Origin: Nevskia ramosa DSM 11499
Lineage (GTDB): Bacteria; Pseudomonadota; Gammaproteobacteria; Nevskiales; Nevskiaceae
Assembly: GCF_000420645.1 (NCBI RefSeq)
Contig: NZ_ATVI01000008.1
Coordinates: 62,001 to 126,000 of the forward strand
Direction of reading: 5' to 3'
DNA length: 64,000 nt
Shown in pieces: positions 17,794 to 26,320 of the stretch. The position numbers were made by a program, and so were the translations under genes. Every line of letters begins with the position of its first letter. Positions within the stretch are counted from its first letter, which is position 1. A model generated the notes under the pieces. The model was not told where the DNA came from and did no database searches. It saw only the letters and a list, made by a program, of their open reading frames with translations.

Positions 17794-18966
17794 TCACCAG
17801 CCCAGCTGCTTCGCTGCCAGATCTTTCATCACTTCCGAAGCACCGCCGCCGATCGACAGCACCTTGGTCTCGCGGAAGATGCGCTCGACTCTCGCGCCCC
17901 TGAGATAGCCGGCGCCACCGAGAATCTGCACGGCTTCGCCAGCCACGTATTCGAGCGTCGAGGTCGCCAGGTTCTTCAGCAGGCAGACATCGGCGACCGG
18001 CAGCTGCTTCTGCGCGATGCGCCAGCACAGGATGTCGAGTTGCGCCTTCACGGCGTCGATGCGCATCTTCATGTCGAGCAGCTTGTGGCGGATCACCTGC
18101 CGAATCAGCAGCGGCTTGCCGAAGGTCTGGCGTTCGCGAGCCCAGGCCAGCGCATCTTCGTAAGCGACCTGTGCCGAGGCCCAGGCCTGCGCGGCGAGCA
18201 TGATCCGCTCGTTGTTGAAGTTCATCATGATCGCCATGAAACCTGCGTTCTCCGGGCCGATGCGATTGGCGACCGGCACCCGGCAATCCTCGAAGTACAA
18301 GGTGGCGGTGTCCGAGCACCACCAGCCCATCTTCGACAAGGGCGAGCGCGAGAAGCCCGGCGTGCCGGCTTCGATCACCAGCAGCGAGACGCCGCCCATG
18401 CCGTCGCCGCCGGTACGCACGGCGACGGTCAGATAGTCCGCACGCATGCCGGAGGTGATGAAGGTCTTGCTGCCGTTGACCACGTAATGATCGCCATCGC
18501 GTACCGCCTTGGTCCGCAGGTTGGCGACGTCTGAACCACCGCCCGGCTCGGTGATCGCCAGTGCGGCGACCTTCTGGCCGGCGAGCACCGGACGCATGAA
18601 TTTTTCCTTCTGCTCGTGCGAGCCCATGTGGACCAGCGGCGGCGTGGCGATGCCGTGCGACAGCAGGCTGGCGATCAGGCCGCCGCTGCCGGTGCGCGCC
18701 AGTTCCTCGACGGCGATGACCAGATAAAACAGGTCCGGCACCGCGATGCCGCCGTAGGCCTCCGGGAAACCGATGCCGAGCAGACCGACTTCCGCGGCTT
18801 TCTCGTGCAGCGCGCGCGGCAGTTCGCCGGCCGCTTCCCAGGTTTCGATATGCGGCACGCACTCGCGTTCGACGAAGCGACGGACCTGGGTCCGGAAGGC
18901 TTCGTGCTCATCGGTGTAGAACGGGGAGGCAATGCTGGGGCTGATGGCACGGGTCACGGTAATCAT
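17794..18966 (-). CDS. Acyl-CoA dehydrogenase family protein
   Basis: A second FAD acyl-CoA dehydrogenase, about 390 residues. Motifs: ITEPGGGSDVANLRTKA, YVVNGSKTFITSGMRAD, GLGL-type LLGIGFPEAYGG near residue 60, and QILGGAGYLRGARVERIFRET at the C-terminus. The canonical C-terminal catalytic Glu position reads SIGGGASEV, so the base is probably the Glu in FNNERIMLA, as in long-chain and isovaleryl enzymes. ATG 18966 is used; a GTG at 18957 has a better spaced AGGA. It is divergent from an acyl-CoA ligase, which is a plausible substrate supplier. The chain specificity is unknown. Confidence 0.9.
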   Translation of the reverse strand: MITVTRAISPSIASPFYTDEHEAFRTQVRRFVERECVPHIETWEAAGELPRALHEKAAEVGLLGIGFPEAYGGIAVPDLFYLVIAVEELARTGSGGLIASLLSHGIATPPLVHMGSHEQKEKFMRPVLAGQKVAALAITEPGGGSDVANLRTKAVRDGDHYVVNGSKTFITSGMRADYLTVAVRTGGDGMGGVSLLVIEAGTPGFSRSPLSKMGWWCSDTATLYFEDCRVPVANRIGPENAGFMAIMMNFNNERIMLAAQAWASAQVAYEDALAWARERQTFGKPLLIRQVIRHKLLDMKMRIDAVKAQLDILCWRIAQKQLPVADVCLLKNLATSTLEYVAGEAVQILGGAGYLRGARVERIFRETKVLSIGGGASEVMKDLAAKQLGW

Positions 18967-19078
18967 CCTGTTTCTGTGAAAACTACCAATACTGTAGGGG
19001 CTCGGCGTACCATCACGCCACAACAATATGCGTTACAACAACGCTGATTACCGTAACAGCACCAAGGACATACCCAAG

Positions 19079-20785
19079 ATGGCGCAGATCCTGAGCCCCG
19101 TTGCCCCCGACAGCATGCCGCTGGCCCGCGTCTATCGCTGGGAAAAAGAGCTGGCCGATCAGCCCTGGCTGACCCAGCCGATGGGCGCCGGTCAGGTGCG
19201 CACCTGGACCTGGAGCGAAGCGGTCAACGAATCTCGGCGGATCGCCGAATGGTTGCAGGCGCAGGGCCGCACCCAAGGCTGGGACAAGGACGCCAAGGTG
19301 GCGATCCTGTCGAAGAACTGCGCGCACTGGATCATGGCCGACATCGCGATCTGGATGGCCGGTTACGTCAGCGTGCCGCTGTACCCGACGCTGACCGCGC
19401 ACAGCGTGCGGCAGATCCTCGAGCACAGCGAAGCGCGGGCGATCTTCGTCGGCAAGCTCGACGACTACGCAACGATGCGGCCGGGCATTCCGGACAACGT
19501 GCAGCGCTTCGGCTGCGTGCTGTCACCGCAGGACGATCACCGCCAGTGGGGCGACATCATCGCCAGCAATCCGCCGATGACCGGCGAGACCCGCCGCGAT
19601 CCCGACGAGATGGCAACGATCATCTACACCTCCGGCACCACTGGCATGCCGAAAGGCGTGATGCACAGCTTCGCCACCGTGGCCCGCGCGCCGATCACGA
19701 TGGAGCAGCGCATCAACCCCACCGCCGCCGACCGCGTGCTGTCCTACCTGCCGCTGTCGCACATCGCCGAACGCTGGACGGTGGAATCGGTATCGATCCG
19801 CTGCGGCATGCAGATCTTCTTCGCCGAAACGCAGGAAACCTTTCTGAAGGACTTGCAGCGCGCCCGGCCGACGCTGTTCGTCTCGGTGCCGCGCCTGTGG
19901 GTGAAATTCCAGCAGGGCGTGTTCGCCAAGGCGCCGAAGCAGAAGCTCGATCGCCTGTTCCGCATCCCGTTCCTGGGCCGCATGGTCAAGAAGAAAATCC
20001 TGACCCAGCTCGGCTTCGACACGGTGCGCTTTGCCGGCGGTGGTGCCGCGCCGATGCCGGGCAGCCTGATCGAGTGGTACGGCAAGCTCGGCCTGGAATT
20101 GCTCGAAGGCTATGGCATGTCCGAGAACTTCGGCGTCTCGCACGGCAGCAAGCCGGGCGAGGGCAGGCCCGGCTATGTCGGCGTGCCGTATGAGGGTGTC
20201 GATCACCGCATTGCCGACAGCGGCGAAATCCTGGTCCGTTCCCACTGCAACATGATCGGCTACTTCAAGGAGCCGGAAAAAACTCGCGAAGCCCTGACCG
20301 AAGACGGCTGGCTGCACACCGGCGATCGCGGCGAGATCGACGCCCAGAATCGCCTGCGGATCACTGGCCGTGTGAAGGAGCTGTTCAAGACCGGCAAGGG
20401 CAAGTACGTGGCCCCGGCGCCGATTGAAAGCCGCCTGCAAGCCAACAGCAGCGTCGAAGCGGTGTGCGTCACCGGCTCCGGCTTCCCGCAGCCGTTCGCC
20501 ATCGTCATCCTCAGCCCCGAGGCCACGGCCGCCTTCGCCAAGCCGGAACTACGCGAAGCGCTGAGCGGCAGTCTGAAAGAGACGATGCGCGCTGCCAACG
20601 AACAGGCGGACCCGCACGAGCACCTGACCCACATCGTCGTCGTGCCCGGCTCGTGGACCGTCGAGAACGGCTTCATCACGCCGACCCTGAAGATCAAGCG
20701 CAACGCCGTCGAGGACGCCTACACGCCGTTCTTCGAAGACTGGGCGCGCCGCCGCAGCGGCGTTGTCTGGCACGATGCGGCCTGA
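19079..20785 (+). CDS. AMP-binding long-chain fatty acid/acyl-CoA synthetase
   Basis: This ligase activates a carboxylic acid to its CoA thioester via an acyl-adenylate; 568 residues. Signatures: the P-loop-like IIYTSGTTGMPKGVMHS near residue 185, LSYLPLSHIAER, GYGMSE near residue 350, and TGDRGEID with the hinge RLRITGRVKELFKTGKGKYVAP. ATG 19079 is preferred with AAGGA at 19062-19066; the ATG at 19028 would add 17 residues without a ribosome site. It is divergent from the dehydrogenase at 17794-18966, with which it may share a 112-bp promoter region. Functionally comparable to AtuH of the terpene pathway, but this is not proven. Confidence 0.88.
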   Translation: MAQILSPVAPDSMPLARVYRWEKELADQPWLTQPMGAGQVRTWTWSEAVNESRRIAEWLQAQGRTQGWDKDAKVAILSKNCAHWIMADIAIWMAGYVSVPLYPTLTAHSVRQILEHSEARAIFVGKLDDYATMRPGIPDNVQRFGCVLSPQDDHRQWGDIIASNPPMTGETRRDPDEMATIIYTSGTTGMPKGVMHSFATVARAPITMEQRINPTAADRVLSYLPLSHIAERWTVESVSIRCGMQIFFAETQETFLKDLQRARPTLFVSVPRLWVKFQQGVFAKAPKQKLDRLFRIPFLGRMVKKKILTQLGFDTVRFAGGGAAPMPGSLIEWYGKLGLELLEGYGMSENFGVSHGSKPGEGRPGYVGVPYEGVDHRIADSGEILVRSHCNMIGYFKEPEKTREALTEDGWLHTGDRGEIDAQNRLRITGRVKELFKTGKGKYVAPAPIESRLQANSSVEAVCVTGSGFPQPFAIVILSPEATAAFAKPELREALSGSLKETMRAANEQADPHEHLTHIVVVPGSWTVENGFITPTLKIKRNAVEDAYTPFFEDWARRRSGVVWHDAA

Positions 20786-20806
20786 GTCTCCCGTCCAGCC
20801 ATCGCC

Positions 20807-21274
20807 ATGACCGTAGCCCCACAAACTGCTGGCACCCGTCCCTATCGCCCCGAGGACCGCGCGGCCTGCCTCGCGGCCTTCGACAGCAATGTGCCGGTCT
20901 ACTTCGATGCCTCCGAGCGGGCGGATTTCGAATCCTTCCTCGATCAGCATCCGGGCCGCTACTTCGTCGCCGTGGATGCCGATGGCCAAGTGCAGGGCTG
21001 TGCCGGCTACGCGCTCAACACGGCGGGCGATGCCGCCGATCTGTGCTGGGCCATGGTCCACCGCCAGCAGCACCGCGCAGGGCTGGGAAGGCTGCTGCTT
21101 GATGCCCGCCTGCAGGCGATCCGCAGCGAAGGCTCCGTGCGCGAAGTCCGCCTGAGCACCAGCCAGCACGCGGCCGGTTTCTATCAGCGCTTCGGCTTTG
21201 TCACCAAGCTGATCGTGCCCGGAGGCTTTGCACCGGGTATCGATCGTTGCGACATGGTGTTGGCGCTGATTTGA
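20807..21274 (+). CDS. GNAT-family N-acetyltransferase
   Basis: A compact 155-residue GNAT protein. The N-terminus reads RPYRPEDRAACLAAFDSNVPVYF. The acetyl-CoA pyrophosphate loop is AMVHRQQHRAGLGRLLLDAR near residue 85, and the last third contains STSQHAAGFYQRFGF. It begins 21 bp after the acyl-CoA ligase stop, so it is probably the last gene of that transcript, which ends at the long hairpin 21277-21326. The substrate is unknown. Confidence 0.85.
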   Translation: MTVAPQTAGTRPYRPEDRAACLAAFDSNVPVYFDASERADFESFLDQHPGRYFVAVDADGQVQGCAGYALNTAGDAADLCWAMVHRQQHRAGLGRLLLDARLQAIRSEGSVREVRLSTSQHAAGFYQRFGFVTKLIVPGGFAPGIDRCDMVLALI

Positions 21275-21276
21275 AA

Positions 21277-21326
21277 TGTAGCAATCCTGTCTCGTCCCTC
21301 GCGCCCGACGAGATAGGGTTGCTACA
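21277..21326. terminator. 20-bp-stem hairpin between convergent genes (bidirectional terminator or GTAG repeat)
   Basis: Arms 21277-21296 (TGTAGCAATCCTGTCTCGTC) and 21307-21326 pair over 20 positions with two G-T-type mismatches and a ten-base loop. It begins three bases after a stop codon and lies before the end of the convergent SDR gene. The ends carry GTAG/CTAC, as in GTAG-type REP elements. No T-run follows, so its role as a terminator is uncertain. Confidence 0.65.
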
Positions 21327-21384
21327 CGGGCTTAGCCCTCTTGACTCGGCCCTTGCCAGGCATTGATGCCGACGCCAGACCGAT

Positions 21385-22140
21385 TCAGGCGCTGTAACCG
21401 CCGTCCACCGCCAGAATCTGTCCGCTGATGTACCCCGCGCCCGGCGACATCAGGAAATCGACCGTCGCAGCAATCTCTTCCGGTCGGCCCATGCGCCGCA
21501 TCGGCGTCTGCGCGAGGCAGGACTCGATCACGCCTTTGGCCACTTCATCGACCTCGAAAGAGCTGTGCACGATGCCCGCGTCGATCACGCCTGGCGCGAT
21601 GGCATTGACCCTCACATTGTCCGGCCCGGCCTCGCGCGCCATCAGCCGTACCAGTCCGGCAACGCTCATCTTTGGCGTAGACGACATGCCGTCGTTCTCC
21701 AGCGTCCGCAGCACGGCGGTGGTCACGAACATCACGATCGCCCCGCCGCCATCGGCCTTCAGCACCGGCACTACCGCCTTCAGGATGTTGAAGCTACCGA
21801 GCACGTCGATTTCGAGAATCCGCCGAAAATCCTCCAGCCCGACCTCGGCCAACGGCCGCAATGGAATTGCCGGACCGGTCACCGACACCACACCGGCCAG
21901 CGGCCCGAGCGTGCCGCGCGCCTGCTCGATGAACTGCTGCACGGACGCGGGATCACGGATATCCACTGCAGCACTGTGCGCGCGTCCGCCGGTAGCGTTG
22001 ATCGCCGCACACAGTGCGTCGGCCTTGGCCTGATTGCGCAGGTAGCCGACCTGCACCGGACCGCGCTGCGCCAACTGGCGCGCCACGACCTCGCCGAGAC
22101 CGCCGCTGCCGCCGAATACCGCGAATCCGCCCTGATTCAT
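21385..22140 (-). CDS. SDR-family oxidoreductase with atypical active site
   Basis: A Rossmann-fold short-chain dehydrogenase of 251 residues. The nucleotide motif is VFGGSGGLGEVVARQLA instead of the usual TGxxxGIG. It has the later family landmarks VRVNAIAPGVIDAG and the terminal GYISGQILAVDGG. At the catalytic YxxxK position the sequence is SSTPK before MSVAGLVRLMARE, so Lys is kept and Tyr is replaced by Ser. It may be a non-redox or divergent member. It is convergent with the GNAT gene and lies upstream of the low-GC HNH region. AtuB/AtuG are SDRs, but this one is not a clear match. Confidence 0.82.
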   Translation of the reverse strand: MNQGGFAVFGGSGGLGEVVARQLAQRGPVQVGYLRNQAKADALCAAINATGGRAHSAAVDIRDPASVQQFIEQARGTLGPLAGVVSVTGPAIPLRPLAEVGLEDFRRILEIDVLGSFNILKAVVPVLKADGGGAIVMFVTTAVLRTLENDGMSSTPKMSVAGLVRLMAREAGPDNVRVNAIAPGVIDAGIVHSSFEVDEVAKGVIESCLAQTPMRRMGRPEEIAATVDFLMSPGAGYISGQILAVDGGYSA

Positions 22141-22348
22141 GATCGTGCTCCGTCGTTATGGTTGGTCTCGGGAGCTTGAGCGCGAAGCGGGCGGGGGGTC
22201 GATGAGGGTGGACCCGCATTGGTGGGTGCTGGCGGTAGTAAGGAAGCGTCGGACGCTTTGTCTGGATAGGGTGGCGTTGAGCCTGGCCCCTTTTGTCTAT
22301 TTCGTTGCAGAACGCGCCTGCGGCTCCCCGCCCTTGTCCGGCTATGGC

Positions 22349-23167
22349 TCAGTCGACGTAGCCCGCCGATGCAGCCAGTTCCGAGAACCTTGCTTTGGCC
22401 TTATCGAGTCGACTTCGAGAAGCAGCGTCCAGCGGATTGAGCTTCAGATGTGCTTCGAGAAAACGTAACTCCATCTGCACTAGAAGGACGGAGAGCTTGG
22501 TCGCAGTGTTGGTAATGCCGAGATTCAGCAATTCAAAGTTGTTTGGTCCAGAAGTCTTGGGATGTTCGTCAATCAGCGCGACTCCTCCACTTAATAAAGC
22601 ACTACGTAGCGAAGCAATGTAGCGGCCCATGGCGTCGTCATTTCCGATCAGCATGTCTCGCAAAGAGAGTATGTCTTTAACGCTCAGGTGCGCCGCATCC
22701 GCAAGCTCCGCGTAAATTGCGTTGACTTCGATCTCCAGCGCCAGATCAGACATTGCCTGGTGCTGTTGATGGAGCCGCTCTGCCTTCTGCCAAAAAGCCT
22801 CCATCTCGGACGCGATCTTGTACAGAAGGCTTTCGTTGATCTTGTAGACCTTCCGCCCGAAGTCCGCCTCGTGGTCCGACTTCATGCTCCTCAGAACTTC
22901 TGCAGGGAAGGCATCCACGTCGTCTGTCTCTACATGATGTGGATAACAGAGAATTAGCAGATTGTCATAGCTTCGTCGCGTTTCGTCAGACTGACATGCA
23001 TCAAAGCGCTCACCGCCAGGTTCGGCGGCGTTGATGTGGCATATCTGTGCTACGAACTGATTCTTCTCGTTGACTAGAACCGCCGTACAACCAGGAAACG
23101 CGCATCGGTTTCCCGAGCGCGCGAAGAGCGCCCGCAAGACGTCTTGTTTGTGGCTTAGCCTAGGCAT
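22349..23167 (-). CDS. HNH endonuclease-domain protein with helical C-terminal extension
   Basis: A 272-residue protein with an N-terminal HNH nuclease: Cys22 and Cys27 in CAFPGC, His44 in CHIN, Asn69 in NLLILC, and Cys74/His77/His78 in CYPHHVETD. About 190 further residues are predicted mostly helical (for example KIASEMEAFWQKAERLHQQHQAMSDLALEIE) with no domain I recognise. Base composition differs sharply from its neighbours: 22501-22620 counts 55 G+C in 120. TTA codons, rare elsewhere here, occur in the SALLSGG region. This suggests horizontal acquisition. It could be a stand-alone defence nuclease or a mobile-element remnant; no partner gene is adjacent. Confidence 0.8.
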   Translation of the reverse strand: MPRLSHKQDVLRALFARSGNRCAFPGCTAVLVNEKNQFVAQICHINAAEPGGERFDACQSDETRRSYDNLLILCYPHHVETDDVDAFPAEVLRSMKSDHEADFGRKVYKINESLLYKIASEMEAFWQKAERLHQQHQAMSDLALEIEVNAIYAELADAAHLSVKDILSLRDMLIGNDDAMGRYIASLRSALLSGGVALIDEHPKTSGPNNFELLNLGITNTATKLSVLLVQMELRFLEAHLKLNPLDAASRSRLDKAKARFSELAASAGYVD

Positions 23168-23255
23168 GCTCTGTGGATGATGAGAGACCCAACGCTGCTT
23201 AAACTGCAGATTGGCGAGAGCAAAGCGGAGGAAAATACGTCAGCTGGAAGCACGA

Positions 23256-23281
23256 GTAGGGCGGGCCGCGACCCGTCCTAC
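23256..23281. repeat. GTAG-type REP hairpin at the edge of the HNH gene region
   Basis: GTAGGGCGGG (23256-23265) pairs with CCCGTCCTAC (23272-23281) with one mismatch and a six-base loop. The GTAG head and G/C stem match the REP class mobilised by RAYT transposases. It lies between the HNH gene start and the end of the acyl-CoA ligase gene. Confidence 0.7.
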
Positions 23282-23288
23282 GTCCGCC

Positions 23289-24947
23289 TCAAGCCGAACC
23301 CGCCTCCGCGTACTTCACCCGCAAAACCTTCTTATCAAGCTTGCCGACGCTGGTCTTGTCCAACGCTTCAACAAACAGCACGCGTTCCGGCACGCCGTAT
23401 TTGGAGATCACGCCCTTGTCGGCGAAGGTCATCATGTAGCGTTTGATTTCGGCTTCGTCCTGCACGGCGTCGGCTTTCGGTACGACCAGCGCCACCGGGC
23501 GTTCGCCCCATTTGGCGTCCTTGATGCCGATCACGGCGACTTCGCTGACCGAGGGGTGGGCGGAGATCAGGTTTTCGATGTCGAGTGAGGACACCCATTC
23601 GCCGCCGGTCTTGATCACGTCCTTGACGCGATCCGAAATCACCAGCACGCCGTCGTCGCCGAAGCTGCCGATGTCTCCGCTGTGCATCCAGCCGCCCTGC
23701 CAGAGTTCCTCCGAGGCAGCCGGGTTCTTGTAGTAGCCCTGGGTGGTCCAGATCGAGCGGAAGACGATTTCGCCGGTGGACTTGCCGTCGTTCGGCAATG
23801 GCTTGACGTTGGCATCGACGGCACGCACATCGCAGAGCAGGGCCGGGCGGCCGGTGCGCACGCGCAAGGACGCCTGGTGATCGTTGTCGCCGCCGAGCTG
23901 GTCGGTGGGGATGTGGTTGATGATCTGCAGCGGGCCGGTTTCAGACATGCCGTAGCCGGTGAACACGTCGATGCCGCGATCGAGCGCGGCCTTGGCCAGG
24001 CCCTTCGGCAAGGCCGAGCCGCCGACCAGCACCTTCCAGCGCGACAGGTCCACTTCCTTGGCCATCGGGTGGCTGAGGATCATGTGCAGGATGGTCGGCA
24101 CGCAGTGCGAGTAGGTGACATTTTCCTTGGCGATCAGCTGCAGCAGCATGTCCGGCGTGTAGCGGCCGGCGTAGACCTGCTTGATGCCGAGCATGGTCGC
24201 GACGTACGGCATGCCCCAGGCGTGGACATGGAACATCGGTGTGATCGCCATGTACACGTCGTCCTGATGGACGCGGCCCTGCACGGCGGCAGTGCCAAAG
24301 GTCGCGGCCACGCTGAGCGTGTGCAGCATCATCTGGCGATGGCTGTAGTAGACACCTTTGGGTAAGCCGGTGGTGCCCGAGGTGTAGAACGTCGACATCC
24401 GTGCGTTCTCGTCGAACTCCGGGAATTCGAAGCTGCCGCCGGCCTGCGCGAGCAGGGTTTCGTACTCGCCGGCGAACGGCAGTTTCGAGTTCGGCTTCGA
24501 GCCGTCATCGGAAATCAGCACGAAGGTTTTCGCGGTTTCCAGCTTGTCCGAGAGCGATTCCAGCACCGGCACGAAATCGGTGGCGACCAGCACCATGTCG
24601 GCAGCGGCGTGGTTCAGCGTGTACAGGATCTGGTCCGGGCTGAGGCGGATGTTCACTGTCTGCATCACGCAGCCGAGCATCGGGATCGCGAAATACAGTT
24701 CCAGATAGCGGTGGCTGTCCCACTCCATCACCGCGATGGTCTGGCCCGGCTTGGCGCCGAGCGAGCTCAGCACGTTGGCCAGCTTGTTGACCCGCTCGAC
24801 GAAGGCCGGGTAGCTGAAGCGCGCCTTGTCCCGATAGACGATCTCGTTCTTCGAGGCCCGCGCGATCGGGCTGGTCAGCAGGTGCTTGATCAGCAGCTGG
24901 TAGTCGTACGCGGATGGCGTGCGTTCGATCGGTGCAAGACGGGTCAC
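23289..24947 (-). CDS. Fatty acid/acyl-CoA ligase, AMP-binding (AlkK-like medium/long-chain type)
   Basis: A 552-residue adenylate-forming acyl-CoA ligase. Motifs: STFYTSGTTGLPKGVYYSHR near residue 180, MFHVHAWGMPY, GYGMSETGP near 320, and SGDIGSFGDDGVLVISDRVKDVIKTGGEWVSS containing the hinge and CoA-binding turn. The catalytic Lys is in the C-terminal KTSVGKLDKKVLR. GTG 24947 is chosen because AAGGAG (24955-24960) is seven bases upstream. ATG 25016 extends the N-terminus by 23 poorly conserved residues and has no ribosome site. It could activate branched or medium-chain acids for the acyl-CoA pathways here. Confidence 0.9.
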   Translation of the reverse strand: MTRLAPIERTPSAYDYQLLIKHLLTSPIARASKNEIVYRDKARFSYPAFVERVNKLANVLSSLGAKPGQTIAVMEWDSHRYLELYFAIPMLGCVMQTVNIRLSPDQILYTLNHAAADMVLVATDFVPVLESLSDKLETAKTFVLISDDGSKPNSKLPFAGEYETLLAQAGGSFEFPEFDENARMSTFYTSGTTGLPKGVYYSHRQMMLHTLSVAATFGTAAVQGRVHQDDVYMAITPMFHVHAWGMPYVATMLGIKQVYAGRYTPDMLLQLIAKENVTYSHCVPTILHMILSHPMAKEVDLSRWKVLVGGSALPKGLAKAALDRGIDVFTGYGMSETGPLQIINHIPTDQLGGDNDHQASLRVRTGRPALLCDVRAVDANVKPLPNDGKSTGEIVFRSIWTTQGYYKNPAASEELWQGGWMHSGDIGSFGDDGVLVISDRVKDVIKTGGEWVSSLDIENLISAHPSVSEVAVIGIKDAKWGERPVALVVPKADAVQDEAEIKRYMMTFADKGVISKYGVPERVLFVEALDKTSVGKLDKKVLRVKYAEAGSA

Positions 24948-25131
24948 GGGCAGTCTCCTTGTTGATGCGCTGTCAATGCGCTCTGGCTTTGGGTCCGGCG
25001 AGTCCGCAGCACTCATAACGAGGCTGCGGCAGGCGGATCGTTGTTGTCGCAGGCCGCGATCCGGCGGGCCGTGCGGTGTCGCGAACTATAGCCGGCGAGG
25101 GCTGCGGGCGACGATGCAGGGCAGACCCGGT

Positions 25132-25689
25132 TCAGCGCGGTTCCAGGAACGCGAACAACGCCCGCCGCTCGCTCAAGGTCATCGCTTCCATCTTGGCGAT
25201 GTTGGTTTCCGGGATGCCATCCGGGTCCGGATGCAGGGCGATCGCGGTTTCCACGCTGTCTTCGCGCAGCAGGTGCAGCAGCGGCACCGGCGAGCGGTTG
25301 GTGTAGTTGCTGGCGTCGGTCGGCAGGGTGTCGGCGAACTGATAGTCCGGATGGAAGCTGGCGACCTGGAAATCGCCGGACCATTCGTACTGATCGAGCA
25401 GGGCGTCGGCTTCGTCGAGGAAATCGTTGTAATCGGCGAAGTCGGCGAGCATCAGCGGCACGGCGATCAAGGTGGTTTCCAGTTGCTCGACCGGCGTGTC
25501 GTGCAACCGGGTCAGTTCCAGCTGCAGATCGGTGAGCAGGTCCAGCGGTGTCTTCGCTTCGCTGACGAAAACCCGGATGCGGTTCTCGCGAAACGGCTTG
25601 CCGGCGAACGGGCACAGGTTCAGGCCGATGACGATGCTTTCCAGCCAGCCGCGCACGGAGGTTTCAACGGGGTGCAGGGCAGGGCTCAT
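25132..25689 (-). CDS. DUF1415 family protein
   Basis: A conserved 185-residue protein of unknown function. Recognisable features are the N-terminal WLESIVIGLNLCPFAGKPF, the central FLDEADALLDQYEWSGDFQVASFHPDYQFA, and the NYTNRSPVPLLHLLREDSVE segment that define DUF1415. No signal peptide or membrane segment. It follows the LON-domain gene by 23 bp on the same strand and is probably cotranscribed with it. Confidence 0.88.
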   Translation of the reverse strand: MSPALHPVETSVRGWLESIVIGLNLCPFAGKPFRENRIRVFVSEAKTPLDLLTDLQLELTRLHDTPVEQLETTLIAVPLMLADFADYNDFLDEADALLDQYEWSGDFQVASFHPDYQFADTLPTDASNYTNRSPVPLLHLLREDSVETAIALHPDPDGIPETNIAKMEAMTLSERRALFAFLEPR

Positions 25690-25712
25690 CGGCAGTCCTC
25701 AATCATCCTTGA

Positions 25713-26303
25713 TCAGCTCTCGGAGGGATCTTCGCGCAGGTCGCGCAGCATGTTCTCCACTTCGGCCAGCATCCACAGCGGGTCGTTTTCTTCGAGCAGT
25801 TTCTGCTTGCGTTCCGGCGGCACCGGCAACAGTTCGGCGAGCCGACTGCCGACCCACGCTGCGTCGTCGAAGCGCGGTGGCCGGGTGAAGTTCTCGGGGC
25901 CGATTTCCTTGACCAGATCGGTCAGCAGCTGCTGCAGCTTTTCGTAGCGCTCGGGCATGCCGATGGGATCGGGCGGCTCGATGAATTCGACTTCGCCAAC
26001 GATCAGGCCATCGGCCTGAATCCGGCGAGACAACAGCCGGAAAGCGGTTTCGCCCTGCGTGTTCAGCGTGAACTGGCCGGGGCTGGGCTCTTCCCATTCG
26101 ATGATCCGCGCCGTGCAGCCGATGTCCGACGGCACGGCCGGCGTGCCGGCCTCGTAGCCGGCGCGGATCAGGCTGACGCCGAAGACCTGCTTGTCGCGAA
26201 TGCAGGCCTTGGTCATCTCGACATAGCGTGGCTCGAAGATGCGCAGCGGCAACCGCCCGCCGGGAAACAGCACAGTGCCGAGCGGGAAGATCGGAATTTC
26301 CAT
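25713..26303 (-). CDS. LON peptidase substrate-binding-domain protein (stand-alone)
   Basis: A 196-residue protein consisting only of the Lon N-terminal-like domain: IPIFPLGTVLFPGGRLPLRIFEPRYVEM at the start, then FGVSLI, IGCTARIIEW and FRLLSR. There is no AAA+ or protease part, so this is the stand-alone class (PF02190) common in proteobacteria, with unknown role in substrate or partner binding. ATG 26303 is chosen at MEIPIFPLG; a much longer upstream reading frame is a high-GC artefact overlapping the SDR gene. It lies 17 bp downstream of the SDR. Confidence 0.88.
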   Translation of the reverse strand: MEIPIFPLGTVLFPGGRLPLRIFEPRYVEMTKACIRDKQVFGVSLIRAGYEAGTPAVPSDIGCTARIIEWEEPSPGQFTLNTQGETAFRLLSRRIQADGLIVGEVEFIEPPDPIGMPERYEKLQQLLTDLVKEIGPENFTRPPRFDDAAWVGSRLAELLPVPPERKQKLLEENDPLWMLAEVENMLRDLREDPSES

Positions 26304-26320
26304 TGCCGCGCGGACTCCGC

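Noticed and set aside
22139-22468. 109-residue frame on the plus strand in the gap after the SDR
   Set aside because: It overlaps the HNH gene, has no ribosome site or motif, and its start overlaps the SDR start on the other strand. The gap 22141-22348 shows no convincing gene.
24948-25131. 184-bp gap between the acyl-CoA ligase and DUF1415 genes
   Set aside because: Several short frames cross it, none with a ribosome site or recognisable motif. No clear terminator or repeat was seen.
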